Below are positions 1-8,674 of a stretch of 19,160 bases of DNA, piece by piece. This stretch comes from Flavobacteriales bacterium (GTDB lineage Bacteria > Bacteroidota > Bacteroidia > Flavobacteriales > BACL11), in the NCBI GenBank assembly GCA_018695965.1, contig JABHQB010000096.1, forward strand, positions 1-19,160, in the 5' to 3' direction. The stretch's first letter is position 1; every line of letters begins with the position of its first letter. The notes beneath the pieces were generated by a model, which worked only from the letters and a program-made list of their open reading frames with translations, was not told where the DNA came from and did no database searches. The position numbers were made by a program, and so were the translations under genes.

Positions 1-1355
1 GCTTCAATTATTTCATCTTTAGAGGATCCAATCTTTCCGTATTCAATATTTTCTTTAATTGTTCCTCCAAAAAGGAAGGTGTCTTGTGGTACAATCCCGA
101 TATTATGTCTTAAATAATTAATGTTGTAGTCATTAATATTTTTTCTATCGATTAGAATTTTTCCTTCGGTTACTTCATGAAAATGTAAAATTAAAGATGT
201 TATGGTAGATTTTCCAGCTCCACTAGGACCAACAATAGCAATGTTTTCGCTCTTTTTTACATCAAAATTAATATTATTGAGTACCTGATTATTTGTTCTT
301 TCCTCATAATTAAAAGAAACTTCTTTAAATTCTAAGACTCCTTCTAATTTTGTTTTATTTTCAGATTCTGAAATATCTTCACCACTTAGTTCATGGATCT
401 CCAGCAAATCTTCAGAAGCTCCAATCGCTTTCTGAATTTTTGAATATAAATCTGCCATTCCACCAACTGAAGCTCCAATAAAAACAGTATATAGTACAAA
501 AGAGAAAAGTTCTCCCATTTTCAATCCTTCAGAATGTACCTGCTTGGTTCCAAACCAAATTACTGAAATAATTGATCCAAATACACAAAGTATAATAAAT
601 GATGCGAATGCTCCTCTGTATTTTCCTCCTATAATTGCAGTTTTAGCTACTTCATCTGTTTTGTTCTTATATTTCAGATTCTCAAATGCTTCATTTGTAA
701 ATGATTTTACAATTCTTATTCCCTGAAGAGCTTCTTCAACAATATTGTTCGATTGTGCAATTTCTTTCTGTACTTTTTTTGAATATCCTTTTATTTTTCT
801 ACCGAAAATTACTGCTAAAATTATTATGACCGGGAAAACAGCTAACATAAATAAAGTTAGTTTTATGGATATATAACTTAAAAATGCAATACCTCCAATT
901 ATGATAATTATTTGGCGAATAAACTCTGCAAAAGTTGTAGTGAAAGTTTCTTGTAATAGGGTTATATCTGCAGAGATTCTACTATTTAATTCACCAACCT
1001 TACTGTTGCTAAAAAAACTAATAGGTAATCGTATTAAATGATTAAAAGTATCTTGTCGTAATTTTGACAAAGCTTTTTCTGCTACACCTACAAAAAGTAC
1101 AATTCTGAAATAAGAGAAAATAGCTTGAGCAGTAAATAAAATAAATAAATAAATCGCTATTTGATCAATTTTATCTGGAGAACTGGACGATCCATCTACT
1201 AAATCTCCAACTAATTTTGGGAAAATAAGTGATGCAAAACCAGTTAATAGTAGAAAAACAAGACCTATGTAAAAGCTTGTTTTGTAGGGATGTATGTATT
1301 TATATAGCTTTTTCAGGCTATTAAAACTTATTTTTCTTTTTTTGTCTTTCTTCAT
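1..1355 (-). CDS. ABC exporter, fused permease/ATPase (MsbA-like), C-terminus cut by window
   Basis: This is a half-transporter with an N-terminal membrane domain and a C-terminal nucleotide-binding domain, of the type that exports lipids, lipid A or drugs across the inner membrane. The ATG at 1355 opens a Lys-rich N-terminus (MKKDKKRK), and 451 codons lie inside the window. Hydrophobic membrane segments fill residues ~25-310. The ATPase domain starts near 335 and shows a Walker A motif GPSGAGKST at residues 376-384 (K382) and a Q-loop in VPQD (Q424). The signature LSGGQ, Walker B and switch His would lie beyond base 1, so about 130 residues are missing compared with the usual ~580. It is divergent from rpmH. 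The substrate cannot be read from the sequence; MsbA-like lipid export is only the closest general resemblance. Confidence 0.93.
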   Translation of the reverse strand, partial: MKKDKKRKISFNSLKKLYKYIHPYKTSFYIGLVFLLLTGFASLIFPKLVGDLVDGSSSSPDKIDQIAIYLFILFTAQAIFSYFRIVLFVGVAEKALSKLRQDTFNHLIRLPISFFSNSKVGELNSRISADITLLQETFTTTFAEFIRQIIIIIGGIAFLSYISIKLTLFMLAVFPVIIILAVIFGRKIKGYSKKVQKEIAQSNNIVEEALQGIRIVKSFTNEAFENLKYKNKTDEVAKTAIIGGKYRGAFASFIILCVFGSIISVIWFGTKQVHSEGLKMGELFSFVLYTVFIGASVGGMADLYSKIQKAIGASEDLLEIHELSGEDISESENKTKLEGVLEFKEVSFNYEERTNNQVLNNINFDVKKSENIAIVGPSGAGKSTITSLILHFHEVTEGKILIDRKNINDYNINYLRHNIGIVPQDTFLFGGTIKENIEYGKIGSSKDEIIE

Positions 1356-1362
1356 GTAGTGA

Positions 1363-1397
1363 TTTATAAATACAAATATATATTTATTGTTTATAAA
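1363..1397. repeat. Nested AT-rich palindromes in the ABC exporter/rpmH intergenic region
   Basis: Two identical palindromic octamers TTTATAAA lie at 1363-1370 and 1390-1397. Between them is the 12-base palindrome AAATATATATTT (1374-1385), placed almost centrally. The arrangement surrounds the minus-strand -7 box of the ABC exporter. It could be a binding site for a regulator, or only low-complexity AT-rich DNA. Confidence 0.3.
1373..1380 (-). promoter_or_regulatory. Putative -7 box for the ABC exporter
   Basis: On the minus strand this reads TATATTTG, a full match to the Bacteroidota -7 consensus TAnnTTTG. It ends 17 bases before the ATG at 1355. No TTG or TTTG is found at the expected -33 distance, so the call rests on the -7 box and its position alone. 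Confidence 0.45.
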
Positions 1398-1414
1398 AAT
1401 AGAGTGGTAAATAT

Positions 1415-1445
1415 TTTGCAATAAAGAAAAACAAAACTAAATTTG
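1415..1445 (+). promoter_or_regulatory. rpmH promoter (Bacteroidota type, -33 TTTG and -7 TAAATTTG)
   Basis: TTTG at 1415-1418 is followed after exactly 19 bases by TAAATTTG at 1438-1445. This is the -33/-7 arrangement used by the primary sigma factor of Bacteroidota. Transcription should begin around 1450, leaving a leader of about 22 bases before the rpmH ATG at 1473. Confidence 0.8.
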
Positions 1446-1472
1446 CTGACTAAATTATAAAGATTTAAAGTT

Positions 1473-1631
1473 ATGCCAAAAAGAACGTTTCAACCGTCAA
1501 ATACAAAAAGAAAGAATAAGCACGGTTTTATGGAAAGAATGTCAGATAAAGACGGACAAAAGGTTTTAGCTAGAAGAAGAGCTAAGGGAAGAAAAAGATT
1601 AACTGTTTCTGATGAAATAGGTCATAAATAA
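1473..1631 (+). CDS. rpmH: 50S ribosomal protein L34
   Basis: The 52-residue product is the small basic protein L34 of the large ribosomal subunit. It starts with MPKRTFQPSN, the near-invariant opening of the family, and continues with KRKNKHGF, an R-M-S turn and the Arg-rich GRKRL stretch near residues 39-43. In many bacteria L34 ends soon after this; here an extra SDEIGHK tail follows, as in Flavobacteria-type L34 proteins of 52-53 residues. A well-spaced promoter lies just upstream and an intrinsic terminator just downstream, so it appears to be a monocistronic unit. It is too short for many gene finders. Confidence 0.97.
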   Translation: MPKRTFQPSNTKRKNKHGFMERMSDKDGQKVLARRRAKGRKRLTVSDEIGHK

Positions 1632-1652
1632 TTGATAATTAAGAAATATATT

Positions 1653-1686
1653 AAAGGTGTTGCTGTTTTGGCAACACCTTTTTTTT
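1653..1686 (+). terminator. Intrinsic terminator of rpmH
   Basis: An uninterrupted stem AAGGTGTTGC / GCAACACCTT (1654-1663 with 1671-1680, extendable by the A-T pair 1653/1681) encloses a 7-base loop. It sits on a run of eight T (1679-1686). It lies 21 bases after the rpmH stop and separates rpmH from the carB transcript. Confidence 0.95.
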
Positions 1687-1741
1687 ATCCTGATTTATTA
1701 ACATTTTATTAAAATCTAGAAATTTATTTAGAAATCATTTA

Positions 1742-1755
1742 TTGTACTTGTACAA
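1742..1755. promoter_or_regulatory. Inverted repeat overlapping the carB -33 element (possible operator)
   Basis: TTGTAC-TT-GTACAA is a perfect 6-base inverted repeat around two central bases. It begins on the -33 TTG of the putative carB promoter, so a dimeric protein bound here would block the polymerase. No particular regulator is recognised. Confidence 0.4.
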
Positions 1756-1769
1756 ATCATGTAAATTCG
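1742..1769 (+). promoter_or_regulatory. Putative carB operon promoter
   Basis: TTG at 1742-1744 and TAAATTCG at 1762-1769 are separated by 17 bases. The -7 box differs from TAnnTTTG at one position (TTCG for TTTG), and the spacing is at the lower end of the accepted range. It ends 22 bases before the carB ATG and lies after the rpmH terminator, which is where the operon promoter is expected. Confidence 0.6.
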
Positions 1770-1791
1770 CAACTACTTTATATTTAAAACT

Positions 1792-4638
1792 ATGCCCAGA
1801 AATAAAGAAATAAAATCAGTATTAATTATAGGAAGCGGCCCAATTGTTATTGGTCAAGCATGTGAGTTTGATTATTCTGGTTCTCAGGCTTCAAGGTCAT
1901 TAAGAGAGGAAGGAATTGAGGTTTCATTAATAAACTCAAACCCTGCAACCATTATGACTGATAAGGTGGTTGCAGATCATGTTTACCTTAAACCTTTAGA
2001 TGTAAAATCGATAATTGATATTTTAGAAGAAAGAGAAATTGATGCGGTATTACCTACAATGGGAGGACAAACAGCATTAAATTTATGTATAGAAGTAGAT
2101 GAAAAAGGAATCTGGGAGAAGTATGGAGTAGATATTATTGGTGTAGATATTGATGCAATTCATATTACAGAAGATAGAGAACAGTTCAGGAAATTAATGA
2201 AAAAGATTGATATTCCTGTTGCTCCTGCCAGAATAGCTACCTCCTTTTTAGAAGGGAAAGAAATTGCACAAGAATTAGGTTTTCCACTAGTTATTCGTCC
2301 TTCATTTACTTTGGGTGGTACAGGAGCTTCATTTGTTCATACAAAAGAGGAATTTGAAGATTTACTTTCAAAAGGATTGCACGCATCTCCAATTCATGAG
2401 GTACTAATTGACAAAGCAGTACTTGGATGGAAAGAGTACGAATTAGAATTATTACGAGATGACAATGATAATGTAATTATTATTTGTTCTATTGAAAATT
2501 TTGATCCAATGGGTATTCATACAGGAGATTCTATTACGGTAGCTCCAGCTATGACTCTTTCGGATACTTGTTATCAAAGAATGAGAGATATGGCAATAAA
2601 AATGATGCGTTCAATTGGTGATTTTGCAGGAGGGTGTAATGTTCAGTTTGCTGTAAGTCCTGATAAAAATGAAGATATTATCGCAATTGAGATAAACCCT
2701 AGAGTTTCTCGTTCTTCGGCCTTAGCATCTAAAGCAACAGGATATCCAATCGCTAAAATTGCTACTAAATTAGCTGTTGGTTACACTTTAGATGAATTAG
2801 ATAATCAGATTACAAAATCTACTTCTGCATTTTTTGAACCTACCTTGGATTATGTTGTTGTTAAATTCCCAAGATGGAATTTTGATAAATTTAAAGGTTC
2901 TGATACTACTTTAGGTCTTCAGATGAAATCGGTAGGTGAAGTGATGAGTATTGGTCGGTCTTTTCAAGAAGCTATGCAAAAAGCATGTCAATCTTTAGAA
3001 ATTGGTAGAAATGGATTAGGTGCCGACGGTAAAGGAATTACAGATCAAGATAAGATTTTATACCAACTACAACATGCAAGTGGAGATAGAGTCTTTCGTA
3101 TTTATGATGCTATGAGAATTGGCATTCCTTCCAAGAAAATTCATGAAATAACAAAAATTGACTATTGGTTCTTACATCAAATTGAAGAATTAGTAGTTTT
3201 TGAAACCGAGATAGAAAAACACTCTATTAACACACTTTCAGAAGATCTACTTTTAGAAGCAAAGATGAAGGGGTATGCTGATAGGCAAATTGCGTATTTA
3301 GTAAAATGTTTGGAAAGTGAAATCTATAATAAGAGAAATGATCTTGGAATAAAAAGAGTATATAAATTAGTCGATACTTGTGCTGCTGAATTTACGGCAA
3401 AAACACCTTATTATTACTCTACTTTCGAGATGCAACAAGAGATTAATGGAGAAATATTTACAGATAACGAAAGTATAAGTTCTAATAAGAAGAAGGTAAT
3501 TGTGCTGGGTTCTGGTCCGAATAGAATAGGACAGGGGATTGAATTTGATTATTCTTGTGTGCATGGAGTTTTAGCAGCAAAAGAATGTGGTTATGAAACC
3601 ATTATGATAAACTGTAATCCCGAAACAGTTTCTACGGATTTCGACACGGCAGATAAATTGTATTTTGAGCCTGTTTTCTGGGAACATATTTATGATATTA
3701 TTCGTCATGAAAAACCAGAAGGAGTTATTGTTCAATTAGGTGGTCAAACAGCCTTGAAACTTGCAGAAAAGTTAGAGAGATATGGTATTAAAATTATGGG
3801 AACTTCTTATAAGGCACTAGATGTAGCTGAAGATAGAGGAAGTTTTTCTGAATTACTTAAAAAACATGATATTCCATATCCAAAATTTGCGGTTGCCGAA
3901 ACGGCTGAAGATGCTATTGAGATCTCAAAAACCTTAAATTTTCCAATATTAGTCAGACCATCTTATGTCTTAGGAGGGCAAGGGATGAAGATTGTAATTA
4001 ATGAAGAGGAATTAGAGCATCATATTGTTAATTTACTGAAAGATATGCCTGGGAATAAAGTTTTACTAGATCATTATTTGGATAAAGCAATTGAAGCGGA
4101 GGCAGATGCAATATGTGACGGAGAAAACGTTTATATTATCGGAATTATGGAACATATTGAACCTTGTGGAATTCATTCTGGAGATTCATACGCAGTACTT
4201 CCAACTTTTGATTTATCAGATAATGTACGTCAACAAATGATTGACATAACAAATAAAATTGCGGTTGCCCTAGATACAGTTGGTTTAATAAATATTCAGT
4301 TTGCTATAAAAGATGAAATAGTATATGTTATTGAGGCAAATCCAAGAGCTTCTAGAACGGTTCCATTTATTGCTAAAGCTTATGATGAGCCATATGTAAA
4401 TTATGCAGCTAAAGTTATGTTAGGAGATAAGAAAGTAACTGATTTTAATTTTAATCCAAAGAAAAAAGGATATGCAATTAAAGTTCCTGTTTTTTCTTTT
4501 GATAAATTCCCAAATGTAAATAAAGAATTAGGTCCTGAGATGAAATCTACTGGAGAAGCAATATATTTTATTGATGATTTACAAGATGATTATTTTACAA
4601 AGGTATATTCAGAACGAAACTTATATTTAAGTAAGTAA
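1792..4638 (+). CDS. carB: Carbamoyl-phosphate synthase large subunit, without the C-terminal allosteric domain
   Basis: CarB makes carbamoyl phosphate from bicarbonate, glutamine-derived ammonia and two ATP, for pyrimidine and arginine synthesis. It works with the glutaminase subunit CarA, which is not in this window. The two homologous halves are clear. The first opens with GSGPIVIGQ and EFDYSGSQA near residues 14-32 and has its ATP-grasp segment RPSFTLGGTGA near 168 and INPRVSRSSA near 301. The second repeats this with GSGPNRIGQG near 573, RPSYVLGGQGM near 721 and EANPRASRT near 847. At 948 residues it is about 125 shorter than the E. coli enzyme (1073). The protein stops where the MGS-like domain, which binds UMP and ornithine in E. 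coli, would begin. Both synthetase halves are intact, so this is a family variant, not a broken gene. It heads a tight operon with envelope genes. Confidence 0.97.
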   Translation: MPRNKEIKSVLIIGSGPIVIGQACEFDYSGSQASRSLREEGIEVSLINSNPATIMTDKVVADHVYLKPLDVKSIIDILEEREIDAVLPTMGGQTALNLCIEVDEKGIWEKYGVDIIGVDIDAIHITEDREQFRKLMKKIDIPVAPARIATSFLEGKEIAQELGFPLVIRPSFTLGGTGASFVHTKEEFEDLLSKGLHASPIHEVLIDKAVLGWKEYELELLRDDNDNVIIICSIENFDPMGIHTGDSITVAPAMTLSDTCYQRMRDMAIKMMRSIGDFAGGCNVQFAVSPDKNEDIIAIEINPRVSRSSALASKATGYPIAKIATKLAVGYTLDELDNQITKSTSAFFEPTLDYVVVKFPRWNFDKFKGSDTTLGLQMKSVGEVMSIGRSFQEAMQKACQSLEIGRNGLGADGKGITDQDKILYQLQHASGDRVFRIYDAMRIGIPSKKIHEITKIDYWFLHQIEELVVFETEIEKHSINTLSEDLLLEAKMKGYADRQIAYLVKCLESEIYNKRNDLGIKRVYKLVDTCAAEFTAKTPYYYSTFEMQQEINGEIFTDNESISSNKKKVIVLGSGPNRIGQGIEFDYSCVHGVLAAKECGYETIMINCNPETVSTDFDTADKLYFEPVFWEHIYDIIRHEKPEGVIVQLGGQTALKLAEKLERYGIKIMGTSYKALDVAEDRGSFSELLKKHDIPYPKFAVAETAEDAIEISKTLNFPILVRPSYVLGGQGMKIVINEEELEHHIVNLLKDMPGNKVLLDHYLDKAIEAEADAICDGENVYIIGIMEHIEPCGIHSGDSYAVLPTFDLSDNVRQQMIDITNKIAVALDTVGLINIQFAIKDEIVYVIEANPRASRTVPFIAKAYDEPYVNYAAKVMLGDKKVTDFNFNPKKKGYAIKVPVFSFDKFPNVNKELGPEMKSTGEAIYFIDDLQDDYFTKVYSERNLYLSK

Positions 4639-4639
4639 C

Positions 4640-4897
4640 ATGATAGGATTATTCAGATTTTTATTCTGGTTCTTCTTAATATCTTACATTCTAAGAATTC
4701 TAGGAAGATATATTTTCCCAATTTTACTAAAACGATATATAAAGAAGAAACAATCTCAATTTAATCAACAATTTAATCAGCAAGATTCTACTTTAGAGAA
4801 AGAGGGAGAAGTAAGTATAAAAACAAAACCAAAAAAATCAAAAACTGATACTGATGATATGGGTGAATATGTTGATTTTGAGGAAGTAGATGACTAA
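4640..4897 (+). CDS. DUF4834-type small membrane protein
   Basis: This 85-residue protein has one N-terminal membrane segment rich in Phe and Leu (residues ~3-30). A basic KRYIKKK patch follows, typical of the cytoplasmic side, then a short QFNQ/QFNQ tandem, a hydrophilic linker, and an acidic tail ending GEYVDFEEVDD. The layout and the GEYVD(F/Y)EE ending match what I recall of DUF4834 proteins, found next to carB in Flavobacteriaceae; this was not checked by a search. The start codon lies one base after the carB stop, and the gene precedes a YfhO-family gene by 12 bases, so it is cotranscribed and probably translationally coupled. No function is known. Its position suggests a small accessory of the envelope glycan machinery, but that is inference. 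Confidence 0.8.
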   Translation: MIGLFRFLFWFFLISYILRILGRYIFPILLKRYIKKKQSQFNQQFNQQDSTLEKEGEVSIKTKPKKSKTDTDDMGEYVDFEEVDD

Positions 4898-4909
4898 AAA
4901 TAATATATT

Positions 4910-7396
4910 ATGAAAAATTTTGTACCACATCTTAAAAAGTTTAAACCACATTTAATTGCTATAGGATTATTTATAGCAATTTCAGCTATTTATTTTTCTC
5001 CAATATTTGAAGGAAAGATACTTTCTGCACATGATATAGACACATGGAAAGGAATGAGTAAAGAAGTTCAAGATCATAGATCAGAAACTGGAGAGGAAGC
5101 TCTTTGGACAAAGCGTATGTTTTCCGGTATGCCTGCTTATCAAATTTCAACCCAATCAAATGGAAATTTAATTCAGTATGTAGATAAAGCTTTTCAATTA
5201 GGATTGCCACGACCAATAGATATGTTTTTTCTGTACTTAATTGGATTTTATATTTTACTATTGACTCTTAAAATTGATTACAAACTAGCAATTGTAGGAG
5301 CTATAGGATTTGCTTTTTCTTCTTACTTCATTATAATTATTCAGGCAGGCCATATGACAAAGGCGCATGCAATCGCTTATTTACCATTAATTATTGCTTC
5401 TGTTCTCTATACTTTCAGAAGTAAGAAGTGGCTTTTAGGAGCTGTCTTTACTTCTTTGTTTGTTGCATTGCAACTTTATTCTAATCATTATCAGATTACT
5501 TATTATACTGTAATAATATTATTCTTTATTGGGATTGTTCAGTTTGTAAAAGAATTACAGGAAAAGACTCTTCCAAATTTCTTTAAAAAAGTTGGAATTT
5601 TAGTTGTTGCAGCACTTTTGGGTGGAGCTACAAATTATACACGTTTGGCAACCACTATGGAGTATGGACCTGAAACTCAAAGAGGGCAGTCAGAACTTGT
5701 TACAGAAGATGGTAAAGAGAAGAAAGATGGCTTAGGATTAGAATATGCTACGAAATGGAGTCATGGAAAAGCAGAAACTATGACTTTTATAATTCCAAAT
5801 TTTATGGGAGGTACTAAATCAGTTGATGATCCATCACATTTAGGTAGTCAATCAGAGATGTTAAAATTAGGTTATAGAGGAGCATCTGCTTATTGGGGAG
5901 ATCAGCCTGGAACGGCTCCAACTTATGTAGGAGCTATTATTATGTTCTTGTTTGTTTTGGGTATTTTATATGTAAGATCTCCATATAAATACTGGATATT
6001 GATTACAACTATTCTTTCTATAATGCTTGCGTGGGGTCATAATTTTATTGGTTTAACAGAGTTTTGCTTTAATTATCTTCCAGGATATAATAAATTTAGA
6101 GCGGTAACTATGGCTATGATTATTGCAGAATTTGGGATTGCACTATTAGCAATTCTAGCTCTTAATAAATTTTTGAATAAAGAAGAAAATAAAGAAAAAG
6201 AGAAAAAACTAAAATTAGCATTTTATATTACTGGTGGAATAACATTATTACTTGCAATAATTCCTTCTTTATTCTTAGATTTTTTATCTACAAGTGATCT
6301 TAAAATATCAGATAATCCATTATTAAACGCTTTAACAAATGATAGAGAATCAATCCTGAAGTCAGACGCTTGGAGGTCATTTATTTTTATTTTTCTTTCA
6401 GCTGGAGTGTTGTGGATGTTTATTAAAGGAAATATTAAAAAACAATATGTGGTTATTATCTTTGGAGTTTTGATGCTTTTTGATATGTGGTCTGTAGATA
6501 AAAGATATTTAAATGAAACACATTTTGTAGAAGAAACAGAATCATCATTTATTCCTACAAAAGCGGATAAAGAAATTCTGAAAAATAATAAGAATAATTC
6601 TAGAGTATTTAACCTAAATAATCCATTTAATGAAAGTACTACTTCTTATCATCATAATTCAATTGGAGGTTATCATGCTGCTAAACTTTTAAGATATCAG
6701 GAAATAATAGATAGACATTTAATGAGAAAAGGTGTTAATAAATCTGGTGATACTGTTCAATACATAAATCCCCATCCTAATGTTTTGAGTATGCTAAATT
6801 GTGGGTGGATTATGGATAAATTCCTACCACCAAACAAAAAGGATAAACCAGATAATTATGTATACAGAGCTAGAAAGTCTACATCTCAAGGAATAAACCC
6901 TGCAGGAAACGCTTGGTTTGTTTCTAAAATAGATACAGTAGAGAATGCTAATGAGGAAATGGATGCTCTAAATTCTTTTAATCCTGCAACAACTGCTATT
7001 ATTGATAGTAGATTTATAGATAACTTGAAAGAGTTTACAAAAGATAATAATTCTGAAATTAAACTAGATTTAGAATCTTATAAACCTAATCATTTGACTT
7101 ATAATCTTAAGAATGTTACTTCCAATCAGTTAGCTGTTTTTTCAGAGATTTATTATGAGAAAGGTTGGAATGCGTATATTGATGGTAAGATTGTGCCACA
7201 TTTCCGAGCTAATTATGTTTTAAGAGCAATGATGGTCCCTGCAGGAACAACAAAAATTGAGTTTAAATTCGAGCCGACTTCTTACTCTACTGGAGAATCG
7301 GTTGCCTATGCAAGTTCAATAATATTATTACTTCTTTTAGGATTTGTTTCTTACAAGGAACTAAAACTAAAAACAGAAGAAAGTATAGAAGAATAA
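4910..7396 (+). CDS. YfhO-family multispanning membrane protein (GT-C-like glycosyltransferase)
   Basis: The 828-residue product has a first membrane helix at ~14-30, then an outer loop with the acidic HDID motif (residues 41-44) and GMSKE. Around ten further helices lie between ~98 and ~515, with one last helix at ~798-818. A large soluble outer domain lies between the helix groups. Its C-terminal part (YYEKGWNAYIDGK near 750, then a NYVLRAMMVPAG stretch) is the typical YfhO ending. YfhO proteins are thought to use polyprenyl-phosphate-linked sugars to glycosylate lipids or polymers on the outer face of the inner membrane; Bacillus YfhO glycosylates lipoteichoic acid. The Asp pair in the first loop is where GT-C enzymes keep their catalytic acid. 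Zero bases separate it from the next glycosyltransferase. Acceptor and sugar are unknown. Confidence 0.9.
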   Translation: MKNFVPHLKKFKPHLIAIGLFIAISAIYFSPIFEGKILSAHDIDTWKGMSKEVQDHRSETGEEALWTKRMFSGMPAYQISTQSNGNLIQYVDKAFQLGLPRPIDMFFLYLIGFYILLLTLKIDYKLAIVGAIGFAFSSYFIIIIQAGHMTKAHAIAYLPLIIASVLYTFRSKKWLLGAVFTSLFVALQLYSNHYQITYYTVIILFFIGIVQFVKELQEKTLPNFFKKVGILVVAALLGGATNYTRLATTMEYGPETQRGQSELVTEDGKEKKDGLGLEYATKWSHGKAETMTFIIPNFMGGTKSVDDPSHLGSQSEMLKLGYRGASAYWGDQPGTAPTYVGAIIMFLFVLGILYVRSPYKYWILITTILSIMLAWGHNFIGLTEFCFNYLPGYNKFRAVTMAMIIAEFGIALLAILALNKFLNKEENKEKEKKLKLAFYITGGITLLLAIIPSLFLDFLSTSDLKISDNPLLNALTNDRESILKSDAWRSFIFIFLSAGVLWMFIKGNIKKQYVVIIFGVLMLFDMWSVDKRYLNETHFVEETESSFIPTKADKEILKNNKNNSRVFNLNNPFNESTTSYHHNSIGGYHAAKLLRYQEIIDRHLMRKGVNKSGDTVQYINPHPNVLSMLNCGWIMDKFLPPNKKDKPDNYVYRARKSTSQGINPAGNAWFVSKIDTVENANEEMDALNSFNPATTAIIDSRFIDNLKEFTKDNNSEIKLDLESYKPNHLTYNLKNVTSNQLAVFSEIYYEKGWNAYIDGKIVPHFRANYVLRAMMVPAGTTKIEFKFEPTSYSTGESVAYASSIILLLLLGFVSYKELKLKTEESIEE

Positions 7397-8674
7397 ATGT
7401 CATTTAAGAAAGTATTAATTATTACTTATTATTGGCCACCGGCTGGAGGTTCAGGAGTGCAGAGATGGTTAAAATTTTCAAAATATCTCCCAGAAAATGG
7501 ATGGAAACCTTATGTTTTTACTCCAGATTCCCCTTCTTTTGAGATAAAAGATGAAGATCTACTATCTGATATACATTCACAAACTGAAGTTTGGAAGACT
7601 CCAATTTGGGAGCCTTATAAGATTAAAGATAAATTATTAGGTAAATCGAAAAGTTCTAATACGGGAATTATTCAAGATAAGACCTCTACAAAAAATAAGA
7701 TGCTAAATTGGATTAGAGGGAATATTTTTGTTCCAGACCCAAAAGTTTTTTGGGTAAAACCATCCATAAAATTACTTACTGAAAAAATAAAGAAGGAGGG
7801 GATAACACACATAATATCAACAGGCCCTCCTCACTCAATGCATCTCATTGCATTAGGTCTGAAAAAGAAAAATGTAGATTTAAAATGGGTGGCAGATTTT
7901 CGTGATCCTTGGTCGGAATTAGATTTGTTAGAAGAGTTTCATTTGACGAAAAAGTCTAAACAAAAATATAGAGATTTAGAGAAGGAAGTATTAGTAAATG
8001 CAGACGTAACTTTAACCGTAAGTGAAAGTTGGGTTGAATCTTTTAAAGATCTGGGTTCTAGTAATGTAAAGTTAATTACAAATGGATTTGATGAGGATGA
8101 TTTTAATGTAAAAAAGATAGAAAATGATAAATTTATCATTGGTCATTTCGGACTTTTAAATCACCTTAGAAATCCGAGAAATTTATGGAAAACACTCAAT
8201 GATTTATGTGATGAAAATCCAGATTTTAATGAAAAATTAGAAATAAGACTTTCTGGAAATATTGATACAGAAGTTTTGCAGAATATCACACAATATTTTC
8301 ATCTGAAGAATAAAATTAAAGTATTAGGGTATTTATCACATAAAGATGTTCTGAAGCAGTACAATAGTTCATCAGTACTTTTACTTTTACTATTTAATTC
8401 TGAAAGTGGAAAAGGAAATTATCCCGGAAAAATATTTGAATACTTTGCAGCAAAAAGATCAATCTTAGCTTTTGGTCCAGAAGATAGTGATACTGAAAAA
8501 TTAATTCAGAAAACAAAAATGGGAGTTTTCTTTAAATATGAGGATACAGAACTTAAAAAAGAGGTCTTAAATTTATTTTATAATGATGAGAAAACTATTT
8601 CATCTACTGATCTTAAAGGTTTCAGTAGAAAAAAATTGACTAAGGATTTATCAAAGTTGTTAAATAATATCTAA
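7397..8674 (+). CDS. GT4-like glycosyltransferase
   Basis: This 425-residue cytoplasmic protein has the two-domain GT-B layout. The N-terminal domain opens with a strand and YYWPPAGGSGVQRW (residues ~11-24), a donor/acceptor loop common in Bacteroidota glycosyltransferases. A conserved ADFRDPW follows at 166-172. The C-terminal nucleotide-sugar domain has LLLLLFNSESGKGNYPGK followed by IFEY, ending with E348, the second acidic residue of the E-x7-E-like element. The ATG touches the YfhO stop (TAAATG), and its own stop overlaps the flippase start (TAATG). The gene is thus locked into the carB-to-flippase run. It probably adds a sugar to a lipid-linked envelope glycan before export. Sugar specificity cannot be inferred. 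Confidence 0.9.
   Translation: MSFKKVLIITYYWPPAGGSGVQRWLKFSKYLPENGWKPYVFTPDSPSFEIKDEDLLSDIHSQTEVWKTPIWEPYKIKDKLLGKSKSSNTGIIQDKTSTKNKMLNWIRGNIFVPDPKVFWVKPSIKLLTEKIKKEGITHIISTGPPHSMHLIALGLKKKNVDLKWVADFRDPWSELDLLEEFHLTKKSKQKYRDLEKEVLVNADVTLTVSESWVESFKDLGSSNVKLITNGFDEDDFNVKKIENDKFIIGHFGLLNHLRNPRNLWKTLNDLCDENPDFNEKLEIRLSGNIDTEVLQNITQYFHLKNKIKVLGYLSHKDVLKQYNSSSVLLLLLFNSESGKGNYPGKIFEYFAAKRSILAFGPEDSDTEKLIQKTKMGVFFKYEDTELKKEVLNLFYNDEKTISSTDLKGFSRKKLTKDLSKLLNNI

Noticed and set aside
3367..3564. Open frame of 65 codons on the minus strand inside carB
   Set aside because: It lies opposite conserved carB coding sequence, shows no recognisable family and has no promoter or conserved start; a shadow of the real gene. 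The same holds for small frames at 544-726, 4986-5216, 7939-8139, 13442-13639, 15064-15306, 16470-16661, 17870-18094 and 18895-19146.
4590..4638. carB as a truncated pseudogene
   Set aside because: Both synthetase halves are intact, the next gene starts one base after the stop, and no remnant of the missing domain is seen downstream; a shorter family variant explains it better.
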